Assembly: GCA_937981955.1 (NCBI GenBank)
Contig: CALJNA010000030.1
Location: forward strand, 1-47,762
Direction: 5' to 3'
Source: an uncultured Granulosicoccaceae bacterium
Lineage (GTDB): Bacteria; Pseudomonadota; Gammaproteobacteria; Granulosicoccales; Granulosicoccaceae
DNA length: 47,762 bases
Positions 27,419 to 33,761 of the stretch are shown piece after piece. The position numbers and the translations under genes were made by a program. A model generated the notes under the pieces. The model worked only from the letters and a program-made list of their open reading frames with translations, did no database searches and was not told the DNA's origin. Numbering within the stretch: the first letter of the stretch is position 1; each line of letters opens with the position of its first letter.

Positions 27419-27508
27419 GACTAAGATCGTTCCAAAACAAAGTAGTGGCAATGGTAACAGCTTGTTGGGTGGCTTTTGTAGTGCAGCAGAAACTCATTGA
27501 GCACGCAG

Positions 27509-28567
27509 ATGCACACAGTTGTTGATGTTCCTCGGGCGTGGGGTCAGCCGTTGGCATCAGCTCAGATGAAATCGCAGCCAGAGGATTTTATCGTACGCGA
27601 ATCGCTCGACTTTGACCTTGACGACCAGGGCGAACACTGGTTCTTGCGCATACGAAAATGTGATCTGAATACACACGATGTGGTTGAGCGGCTGCAACGC
27701 GAATTTAACTGTTCATCTGCCGATGTGGGGTTTTCCGGATTAAAAGACAAAGTTGCGCTGACCGATCAGTGGTTTAGTGTTCGATCTCCATTAACGCTTG
27801 CGCAAACGACTATCAGAACGCAACGCGACGATCAATCGGTGAACCCGGGAGAGTTTGTTGTGCTTGATCACCGACGCCATACGCGTAAACTCAGGCGCGG
27901 TGCACATAACTTAAATCACTTTATTATCACGCTGCGTAACGTGAATGGTATCGAGGATGCGTGCGCTCAAGAAAAGATTGAAGAACGATTGACTACCATT
28001 AGCAGACACGGGTTTGTTAACTATTTCGGGCCACAAAGGTTCGGTGTTGATCAGCGAAATCTGCACAAGGCGGAGCGCTATTTTGCGAATCCGAAAAGAA
28101 AGATCAGTCGCGTGCAACGAGGGCTGCTAATTTCCGCTGCACGAAGTGCGCTGTTCAATCAAGTGTGTGCAAGGCGGGTAGTTCAATCGACCTGGAATGT
28201 GCCTATGCCTGGCGAACCCTTGGTGCTCGACGGCACACATAGCTATTTCATCAACGAAGAACACAACGAAAACACGCTTGCGCGTTGTCAATCACTCGAC
28301 GTACATCCCAGTGGTCCGATGTGGGGGCATGGTCAGCCTGTATCCAAGGGGGAATGTGAGCACTTTGAAAATGCAGTCCTCGGCGAGTTTGAAACGTATA
28401 CCACCGGTCTGGAGAAAGCGGGATTGAAGCAACAGCGCCGACCGCTGCGCGCGCGTGTTAATCAGTTGAATTGGCAATGGGAGAAACCGGACACACTCAG
28501 GCTGGATTTCAATCTGTTAAAAGGTGCATATGCAACCAGTTTCCTGTCAGAGATTGTGCTTTACTAA
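27509..28567 (+). CDS. truD: tRNA pseudouridine(13) synthase
   Basis: Isomerises U13 of tRNA-Glu. From the ATG at 27509 the protein is 352 residues (E. coli 349), with the catalytic aspartate in GLKDK at position 80, the same as in E. coli. NYFGPQRFG, LISAARSALFNQV and GPMWG are further TruD motifs. A TTG at 27497 is a possible start four codons earlier. It is followed closely by a short frame and then djlA. The usual truD neighbours surE and ispF are not here. Confidence 0.95.
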   Translation: MHTVVDVPRAWGQPLASAQMKSQPEDFIVRESLDFDLDDQGEHWFLRIRKCDLNTHDVVERLQREFNCSSADVGFSGLKDKVALTDQWFSVRSPLTLAQTTIRTQRDDQSVNPGEFVVLDHRRHTRKLRRGAHNLNHFIITLRNVNGIEDACAQEKIEERLTTISRHGFVNYFGPQRFGVDQRNLHKAERYFANPKRKISRVQRGLLISAARSALFNQVCARRVVQSTWNVPMPGEPLVLDGTHSYFINEEHNENTLARCQSLDVHPSGPMWGHGQPVSKGECEHFENAVLGEFETYTTGLEKAGLKQQRRPLRARVNQLNWQWEKPDTLRLDFNLLKGAYATSFLSEIVLY

Positions 28568-28571
28568 TTAA

Positions 28572-28697
28572 ATGAAACCCGTGAGCACATCATCACAGCA
28601 GCCGAATGCCTTCACTGGCATGGGGCGCCTTGTCGATGCACAATTTAAAGATGCACAGTTCAAAAGGTGTGCAATTACATATGCTCAATTAAAGTAG
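28572..28697 (+). CDS. Possible 41-residue small protein with pentapeptide-like tail (uncertain)
   Basis: An ATG-started frame of 41 residues fits exactly between truD (4 nt after its stop) and djlA (4 nt before its ATG). The second half reads as short A(Q)F/L-type five-residue units: AQFKD, AQFKR, CAITY, AQLK, resembling pentapeptide repeats. Two of these come from a tandem 15-bp DNA repeat (28635-28664). There is no good Shine-Dalgarno. It could be a remnant of a longer pentapeptide-repeat gene, a real small protein, or chance. Confidence 0.25.
   Translation: MKPVSTSSQQPNAFTGMGRLVDAQFKDAQFKRCAITYAQLK
28635..28664 (+). repeat. Tandem 15-bp imperfect repeat between truD and djlA
   Basis: GATGCACAATTTAAA is followed directly by GATGCACAGTTCAAA; 13 of 15 positions match, and the two differences (A/G, T/C) are transitions. 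Confidence 0.8.
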
Positions 28698-28701
28698 CGC
28701 C

Positions 28702-29553
28702 ATGGTTATAGGCAAATTAGCGGGTGGCCTGGTTGGCTATTGGGCGTTTGGCATTTTTGGCGCGTTCGCCGGACTACTGTTCGGGCACATCTTTGATAGA
28801 ACCCACTCACCGAGACTCGCTCGGCGTCGCCACAATGAAGAGCCATTAACGGCTGAAGAAACTGAAAAAGTTCGACAGTCCTTTTTTTCCACAACGTTTG
28901 CCGTTATGGGGCATGTTGCCAAGGCAGATGGTCGGGTACAGAAATCCCAGATCGAACATGCTGAAAACATCATGCAGCAGATGGGATTAACCACTGAATT
29001 GCGCTCGTCTGCCATAGCGTTGTTTAATAAAGGTAAACAAGCAAACTTTGATCTGGATTTGCATCTGGTGCGCTTTAGAAACGACTGCGCGTTAAGTTCC
29101 AGTTTGTATCGCGTGTTTCTTGAAATTCAGATTCAAGCGGCGTTGGTGGATGGAAAGATGGCGCGCGAAGAAGAAGTCATTTTGCTGCGCGTCGCCGATG
29201 TGTTGGGCTTTCCAGAACTGATCTATCGCCAAATTGAATTGCTGGTACGCGTGAGCTTGGGCATTGGCGACAATCATTCGGGTCGTTTTCGTTCCGGTGC
29301 CGGACGTTCCAGGAGTGGTTCTGCGCCTGCGGCCAATAATACGGCTTTAACTGATGCGTATGCAGTTTTAGGCGTTCCGAGCGATGCGAACAAAGCGACG
29401 GTTAAAAGGTCGTACAGGAAACTGATGAATCAGCACCATCCTGATAAATTGGTTTCGAAAGGGCTGCCCGAAGAAATGCTGAAAATAGCGACTGATAAAA
29501 CCCAACAGATTCAAAAAGCCTACGAGCTGATTGTATCGACAAAAGGCTGGTAG
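28702..29553 (+). CDS. djlA: DnaJ-like co-chaperone DjlA
   Basis: Membrane-anchored J-protein that stimulates DnaK. The 283 residues run as follows: an N-terminal glycine-rich membrane helix (about 7-28), a TerB/DjlA domain (about 45-195, with VMGHVAKADGRVQKSQIEHA), a Gly/Ser/Arg linker and a C-terminal J domain (from about 218) with the HPD motif at 246-248. Gene order, length and domain order all match DjlA. Confidence 0.95.
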   Translation: MVIGKLAGGLVGYWAFGIFGAFAGLLFGHIFDRTHSPRLARRRHNEEPLTAEETEKVRQSFFSTTFAVMGHVAKADGRVQKSQIEHAENIMQQMGLTTELRSSAIALFNKGKQANFDLDLHLVRFRNDCALSSSLYRVFLEIQIQAALVDGKMAREEEVILLRVADVLGFPELIYRQIELLVRVSLGIGDNHSGRFRSGAGRSRSGSAPAANNTALTDAYAVLGVPSDANKATVKRSYRKLMNQHHPDKLVSKGLPEEMLKIATDKTQQIQKAYELIVSTKGW

Positions 29554-29608
29554 TTATCGTTCTGGCGAATTTGTCCGGGCAAAATATACCGACAACAGAA
29601 ATTGCCTG

Positions 29609-31285
29609 CTAGAGCGTTTGTCTGCGGCGAAAAAGCATTAATGCTGCGATCATACAAAGCAGTAACGCAACAGGGTCATCAGAGTTTCGTGCCGATACGG
29701 TGCACCCAAATCCTGTAAATGCGCCAACAGTCACGGGTACCGATTGCGCAGCAGCCAGTGAGGGTGAGTCAAGAAACGTCCCCGGTATATGTGTTTCAAC
29801 TGCTTGAACCGCCGCAAACGCATCCAGAATTCCGGCACCGCAAAGCGATGGTTCACAAGACACATCATTATCGTTCAGTGGTGCTGTTGATTTTGGGAAC
29901 GCGCGCGTACTGTCAAGCATCAGAGCTTCCAGTTCACGATTGGACAAGTCAGGCTTCACCGACAACATCAATGCCAATACAGCTGCAACGTGTGGGGAGG
30001 CGACACTGGTTCCAGTTGCCGGTCTATACCCGAATTCACTCGACGGAGTGTCAACCCCTTTGTTCGTTGCAACAAGCACTCGTTCAATGGATGGCGAAAG
30101 GTCACCACCGGGTGCGGCAACATCCGCATCTCGGCCAACGTTACTGTAGCTGGCGCGATAACCATGTTTGTCAATAGCCATAACACCGATCACGTTTTGG
30201 CAATGCGATGGTGAAGAGGGTTGTACATCGGTGTTGCGCCCGTTATTGCCAACGGCGGCAACAACAATCGCTCCTGCTGCGATCGCTTCATTAATGGCTT
30301 GCTGATCTGCTGTTGTGCAAAGATCATCAACACCCAAACTCAGATTGATAATACGAGCTGGTGTCGGGTTGGGTGGCAGTGCCGGGTCGTTTACTCCGGC
30401 TGCCCAACGAATCGCATCGAGCATGTCAGACCGTCTTCCGCCGCATTTGCCGATAGCGCGAACCGGTAAAATTTTCGCATGCCAGTCGATGCCAGCAACG
30501 CCAATTCCGTCGTTGGGATTGGCAGCGATGATTGATGCCATCGCGGTACCGTGCCAACTGCTGTTGTTCACATAGCATTCAATATCGACCGATTCGAATT
30601 GAGCACGCAAGTGTTCATCAATGGCATCTCCCGGGTCGCTGGCATCATTATCACGGCCATCGCCATCATGGCTGCGGATGAATTCCAGCTCTGGTGCAAC
30701 ACTGACGCCTTTATCGACAGATAAACTCAAGCGTGAAACAAAATCGTAGCCAGGCAGCAGTCGGCCTGCCAAATCAGGGTGGTTGTAGTCAATACCGGTA
30801 TCAACCACGGCAACAACCACTTCGGGTGAACCATGTGTGATGTCCCATGCGCGAGTGGCATCAAGACTGGCAGCAAACACATCGGGTGTGTGTAGTTGCC
30901 ATTGCTCGGCAAAACGCGGATCGTCCACTGTGGCAGTGACTCGCACCACCGCATCGGCGGATACGCTTTGAATGTCGGGCATGTTCGTTAATTGTTGCGC
31001 AATCGACTGGTCTGTTAATCCGTCGTGTTCAATGCCAACCACCAGAGCATCACCCGACATGGTTCGAATGAGCGTGGCAGTAAGTTGGGTTTGTTGGTTA
31101 ATCTTACCCAGAACCACGTCTATTTCGTGCTGGTCGATCGGGGCATCCAGTTCAAGAATAAATCGACTTGAGTGACTATCGCCTGATGCAAAAGAGCCAG
31201 CCGCAAACAGGCTGACAACCAGTGACAGGAGCAGTGCAAAAGGTCGTGTCGACCTATGGGAAGGTTGATCTGGTGTGGCGTGCAC
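29609..31285 (-). CDS. Secreted subtilisin-like (S8) serine protease with a CTERM-type sorting tail
   Basis: A 558-residue exported protease. An N-terminal signal (hydrophobic about 16-33) and propeptide (about 40-117) precede the S8 catalytic domain with Asp162 (VDTGID), His245 (WHGTAMA) and Ser427 (ATGTSVASPH); oxyanion Asn is in AAVGNNG. The C-terminus has a Gly-Cys motif (GFGCTVS), an Asp-Pro (DDP), a hydrophobic helix and RRRQTL. This pattern resembles JDVT-CTERM tails, which direct processing by a dedicated intramembrane protease; that match is from memory. The start is GTG at 31285; a later start is possible. Confidence 0.9.
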   Translation of the reverse strand: MHATPDQPSHRSTRPFALLLSLVVSLFAAGSFASGDSHSSRFILELDAPIDQHEIDVVLGKINQQTQLTATLIRTMSGDALVVGIEHDGLTDQSIAQQLTNMPDIQSVSADAVVRVTATVDDPRFAEQWQLHTPDVFAASLDATRAWDITHGSPEVVVAVVDTGIDYNHPDLAGRLLPGYDFVSRLSLSVDKGVSVAPELEFIRSHDGDGRDNDASDPGDAIDEHLRAQFESVDIECYVNNSSWHGTAMASIIAANPNDGIGVAGIDWHAKILPVRAIGKCGGRRSDMLDAIRWAAGVNDPALPPNPTPARIINLSLGVDDLCTTADQQAINEAIAAGAIVVAAVGNNGRNTDVQPSSPSHCQNVIGVMAIDKHGYRASYSNVGRDADVAAPGGDLSPSIERVLVATNKGVDTPSSEFGYRPATGTSVASPHVAAVLALMLSVKPDLSNRELEALMLDSTRAFPKSTAPLNDNDVSCEPSLCGAGILDAFAAVQAVETHIPGTFLDSPSLAAAQSVPVTVGAFTGFGCTVSARNSDDPVALLLCMIAALMLFRRRQTL

Positions 31286-31519
31286 AGCTTGAAACGGTTC
31301 TTTTCCGGGTAACGTCCCCGGAGTTGCAAGAAGCGTGTCAGTTGGTGTCTAACGGCGCATTACCGTGCAAATGGCTGACTTGGGTGTTGATGGAGCTGCC
31401 TGTAAAGCTCGCTGTTAAGGGCGCTCAGAGGGTTGTTGGAGCGCAGCGGAGTGCTATCGGGTGATAAAGCTGGCTGGGCAGTGTGGGCCGACTATGCCAT
31501 CAACAGCGAAGTCAGCCAG

Positions 31520-32038
31520 TCAGGTTTCGTTGAGCCGGGGCATCAGCATCACGAGATTACATGGCCGCACTCGATTGTCGAGCTGTGCGCTGATCAGCTC
31601 ATCCCACGCCAATCGGCAAGCGCCGGATGAGCCGGGTAAAACGAATATGTAGGTCGAGTTTGCGACGCCTGCCAATGCTCGCGATTGCAGTGAGGAGGTT
31701 TTGATTTCCTGATAGGACAACTGCCGGAACAGCTCGCCAAAGCCGTCTATTTCCTTAGCCAGCAAGACTGAAACGGCCTCTGGAGTTCCATCTCTGCCGG
31801 TGATGCCTGTGCCACCGGTGCTGAGCACTGCATCGACGTTTGGGTCGGCAATCCATCGCGACATGATTTCCCTGATGGCGTACATGTCGTCTTTGACTAT
31901 GGCTTTTTCGATATTCACATGCCCGGCGTCGTTGAGCTTTTCCACCAGCAGTTTGCCCGACACATCCTCAGCTTCTCCACGCGTGTCAGATACAGTGAGC
32001 ACGGCAATATTAAGCGATTTAAATTCAGCATCGGCCAT
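31520..32038 (-). CDS. moaB: Molybdenum cofactor biosynthesis protein MoaB/MogA family
   Basis: MPT adenylyltransferase-type protein of 172 residues. Signatures are AVLTVSDTRG, the LSTGGTGITGRDGTPEA loop that binds molybdopterin, SLQSRALAGV and FVLPGSSGACRLAWDELI. The ATG at 32038 aligns with the MoaB N-terminus; the frame continues to 32089, but those codons would overlap the divergent rluB region. No other Moco genes are in the window. Whether this protein is active or a MoaB-like paralogue cannot be told. Confidence 0.92.
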   Translation of the reverse strand: MADAEFKSLNIAVLTVSDTRGEAEDVSGKLLVEKLNDAGHVNIEKAIVKDDMYAIREIMSRWIADPNVDAVLSTGGTGITGRDGTPEAVSVLLAKEIDGFGELFRQLSYQEIKTSSLQSRALAGVANSTYIFVLPGSSGACRLAWDELISAQLDNRVRPCNLVMLMPRLNET

Positions 32039-32121
32039 GTTCGTGGATTCCATCATTTTATTCAGCAATGGCATTAGTTTACGGAACAACAGGCTTGCAA
32101 GCCAGTTTGCTAGAATGTCGC

Positions 32122-32937
32122 ATGGGCGAACGCTTACAAAAAATATTGGCCAATACGGGTTTCGGCTCCCGTCGCGAACTGGAAGGCTGGATTACCGACG
32201 GTCATATTCGGATAAATGGCCGTGAAGCCAAACTTGGTGATCGAGCGACTTTAAACGACGATCTGGTGATAAAGGGGCGTTTTTATCGTGTGGTCGCCGA
32301 TGATCAGCGTGATGCCCGTCAGGTTTTGATGTACCACAAGCCGCTTGGTGAGTTGACGACCCGCGATGACCCAGAAGGGCGACGCACGGTGTTTGATCGG
32401 CTGCCCAGACTTCCGCAGGGTCGCTGGATATCCATTGGCAGACTCGACATCAACACGCTAGGTCTGTTGTTGCTGACTAACGATGGTCAATTGGCCAATG
32501 GCCTGATGCACCCTTCATCTGAAATTGAAAGAGAGTACGCTGTTCGGGTTAATGGCCGTGCCTCTCCTGACGTGCTGGAAAAATTGCGCAACGGGGTTGA
32601 GCTTGAAGACGGGCTGGCAAAGTTCGATCGGGTAAAAGAAGAAGATCACGGTGAAGGCAGTAATCAGTGGTTTCGAGTGACGGTAAAGCAGGGCAGGAAT
32701 CGGGTCGTTCGACGCTTGTGGGAATCTCAGGATTTACAAGTCAGTCGACTTATTCGAATTCGTTATGGCTCGGTTAATATGCCTAAATGGCTGGGCCGTG
32801 GAAAAATGGAGTTACTCAATGGCTCCGATGTGGAAACGCTAGCCAAACTGGCTGGGCTTGATAGCCGGCCAAGTGATAAATTACGCATTGTGCCGGTACA
32901 TCCGCGGCACAAACGCAAAGCCAAACGACGACGATAA
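32122..32937 (+). CDS. rluB: 23S rRNA pseudouridine(2605) synthase
   Basis: RsuA-type pseudouridine synthase acting on 23S rRNA helix 93. From ATG 32122 it has 271 residues: an N-terminal S4 domain (MGERLQKILANTGFGSRREL), the catalytic motif GRLDINTLGLLLLTNDG containing the Asp, and GRNRVVRRLWE. A lysine/arginine-rich tail, HKRKAKRRR, follows. The start was chosen because it aligns with E. coli RluB MSEKLQKVLARAGHGSRRE; 18 extra upstream codons in frame have no family match. Divergent from moaB with only 83 nt between starts. Confidence 0.94.
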   Translation: MGERLQKILANTGFGSRRELEGWITDGHIRINGREAKLGDRATLNDDLVIKGRFYRVVADDQRDARQVLMYHKPLGELTTRDDPEGRRTVFDRLPRLPQGRWISIGRLDINTLGLLLLTNDGQLANGLMHPSSEIEREYAVRVNGRASPDVLEKLRNGVELEDGLAKFDRVKEEDHGEGSNQWFRVTVKQGRNRVVRRLWESQDLQVSRLIRIRYGSVNMPKWLGRGKMELLNGSDVETLAKLAGLDSRPSDKLRIVPVHPRHKRKAKRRR

Positions 32938-32948
32938 TACGTAATAAC

Positions 32949-33278
32949 ATGACAACAGAAAATCTGTACCGAGTGCGCTTCTTTTCCGAAGATAAAATCT
33001 ACGAGATTTATGCAAAGGATGTTCTGCAGGGCGAGCTCTATGGATTCGTTATCCTTTCAGAATTGGTTTTTGATAACAACACAACAGTGGTTGTTGATCC
33101 GTCGGAAGAAAAACTCAAAAGTGAGTTTAGTGGTGTCCACCAAACCATTATCCCAATGCATTCCATTATTCGTATTGACGAAGTGGAGAAGCGGGGGACG
33201 GCAAAGATAAAAGATGTCAGTGGTAACGTTGCTCAGTTTCCTTCGCCGGTTTATACGCCGGGACGAACGGAGTCTTAA
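32949..33278 (+). CDS. DUF1820 family protein
   Basis: A 109-residue soluble protein of a family found widely in gammaproteobacteria with no known function. Signatures are LYRVRFFSEDKIYEIYAKDV, LYGFVILSELVF and VVVDPSEEKLKSEF, ending with IPMHSIIRIDEVEKRGTAKI. It starts 11 nt after rluB and is likely co-transcribed. The hairpin-rich repeat begins 3 nt after its stop, and the first GGGG-CCCC hairpin could serve as a transcript end. Confidence 0.93.
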   Translation: MTTENLYRVRFFSEDKIYEIYAKDVLQGELYGFVILSELVFDNNTTVVVDPSEEKLKSEFSGVHQTIIPMHSIIRIDEVEKRGTAKIKDVSGNVAQFPSPVYTPGRTES

Positions 33279-33281
33279 CGG

Positions 33282-33442
33282 GGGGCTTCGCCCCAACGCG
33301 GTGAACCGCGTTGCCCAAACGACGATCGTCGTTTGTCGAACCCTGGGTTCAAATCCCTCTCTGGGTGTGCGTTTAGGTATTGTTTTAGGCAGATGTGCCG
33401 TGGAAGTTTTTTCTTTATATTGAGTGGCGGAGAGAGAGGGAT
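33282..33442 (+). repeat. Hairpin-rich repeat unit, copy 1
   Basis: First of two copies of an about 179-bp unit. In order: hairpin GGGGCTTCGCCCC (33282-33294), hairpin AACGCGGT-GA-ACCGCGTT (33295-33312), hairpin AAACGACG-AT-CGTCGTTT (33317-33334), hairpin GAACCC-T-GGGTTC (33338-33350), a plus-strand T-arm-like GGGTTCAAATCCC with TCTCT (33345-33362), then a 51-nt segment (33392-33442) identical to the 3' end and flank of tRNA-Ser. It carries no gene. Confidence 0.85.
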
Positions 33443-33459
33443 AGACTCGGCTTTGCCTC

Positions 33460-33621
33460 GGGGCTTCGCCCCAACGCAGTAAAACTGCGTTGCCCAAACG
33501 ACATTCGTCGTTTGTCGAACCAAGGGTTCAAATCCCTCTCTGGGTGTGCGTTCAGGTACTGTTCAAGGCTGATGTGCCGTGGAAGTTTTTTCTTTATATT
33601 GAGTGGCGGAGAGAGAGGGAT
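33460..33621 (+). repeat. Hairpin-rich repeat unit, copy 2 (abuts and overlaps tRNA-Ser)
   Basis: Second copy. Hairpins: GGGGCTTCGCCCC (33460-33472), AACGCAGT-AAA-ACTGCGTT (33473-33491), AAACGAC-ATTC-GTCGTTT (33496-33513), GAACC-AAG-GGTTC (33517-33529). The second hairpin differs from copy 1 by paired G-to-A and C-to-T changes that keep the stem. The T-arm-like segment is at 33524-33541, and the 51-nt segment at 33571-33621 includes the real tRNA-Ser 3' end. Confidence 0.85.
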
Positions 33622-33695
33622 TCGAACCCTCGATACGAGTTACCCCGTATACCAACTTTCCAGGCTGGCGCCTTCGACCACTCGGCCACCTCTCC
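33604..33695 (-). tRNA. tRNA-Ser(GGA)
   Basis: The minus strand folds as a class II tRNA: acceptor GGAGAGG pairs with TCTCTCC, discriminator G and encoded CCA follow (33604-33607). Anticodon stem CCAGC/GTTGG encloses loop CTGGAAA with anticodon GGA (33659-33661). A long variable arm follows (TATACGGGG / CTCGTATC region), typical of tRNA-Ser, then the T arm GAGGG-TTCGAAT-CCCTC. It reads UCC/UCU serine codons. The 3' end is duplicated 179 bp downstream. Confidence 0.96.
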
Positions 33696-33709
33696 GGTTC
33701 AGCGGAAGG

Positions 33710-33715
33710 ATTATA
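33710..33715 (-). promoter_or_regulatory. -10 element of the tRNA-Ser promoter
   Basis: A perfect TATAAT on the minus strand lies 15 nt upstream of the tRNA 5' end, placing transcription start about 8 nt before it. No strong -35 is visible at 17 nt; the hexamer there is weak. Its outer half overlaps the arm of a 12-bp inverted repeat. Confidence 0.6.
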
Positions 33716-33747
33716 CCCTTTTACCCGGATTTTGAGTAAAAGGGTAT
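33713..33747. repeat. 12-bp perfect inverted repeat between xylanase and tRNA-Ser
   Basis: Arms ATACCCTTTTAC and GTAAAAGGGTAT enclose 11 nt. It lies 15 bp after the xylanase stop and runs into the tRNA -10 box. As RNA it could end or protect the xylanase transcript, though there is no U tract; as DNA it could bind a regulator at the tRNA promoter. Confidence 0.6.
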
Positions 33748-33761
33748 TTCCGTTCTTTTGC

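Noticed and set aside
31222..31464. 80-residue plus-strand frame overlapping the subtilase start
   Set aside because: GTG start inside the subtilase 5' end, no ribosome site, no recognisable domain; most likely chance.
33282..33621. CRISPR array
   Set aside because: Two long repeats with internal palindromes, no short direct repeats with unique spacers, and no cas genes.
33395..33739. Open frames across tRNA-Ser and its repeats (RERDSNPR...-type peptides)
   Set aside because: These are translations of the antisense of tRNA-Ser and of palindromic repeats, a known source of spurious database proteins; no Shine-Dalgarno or independent coding signal.
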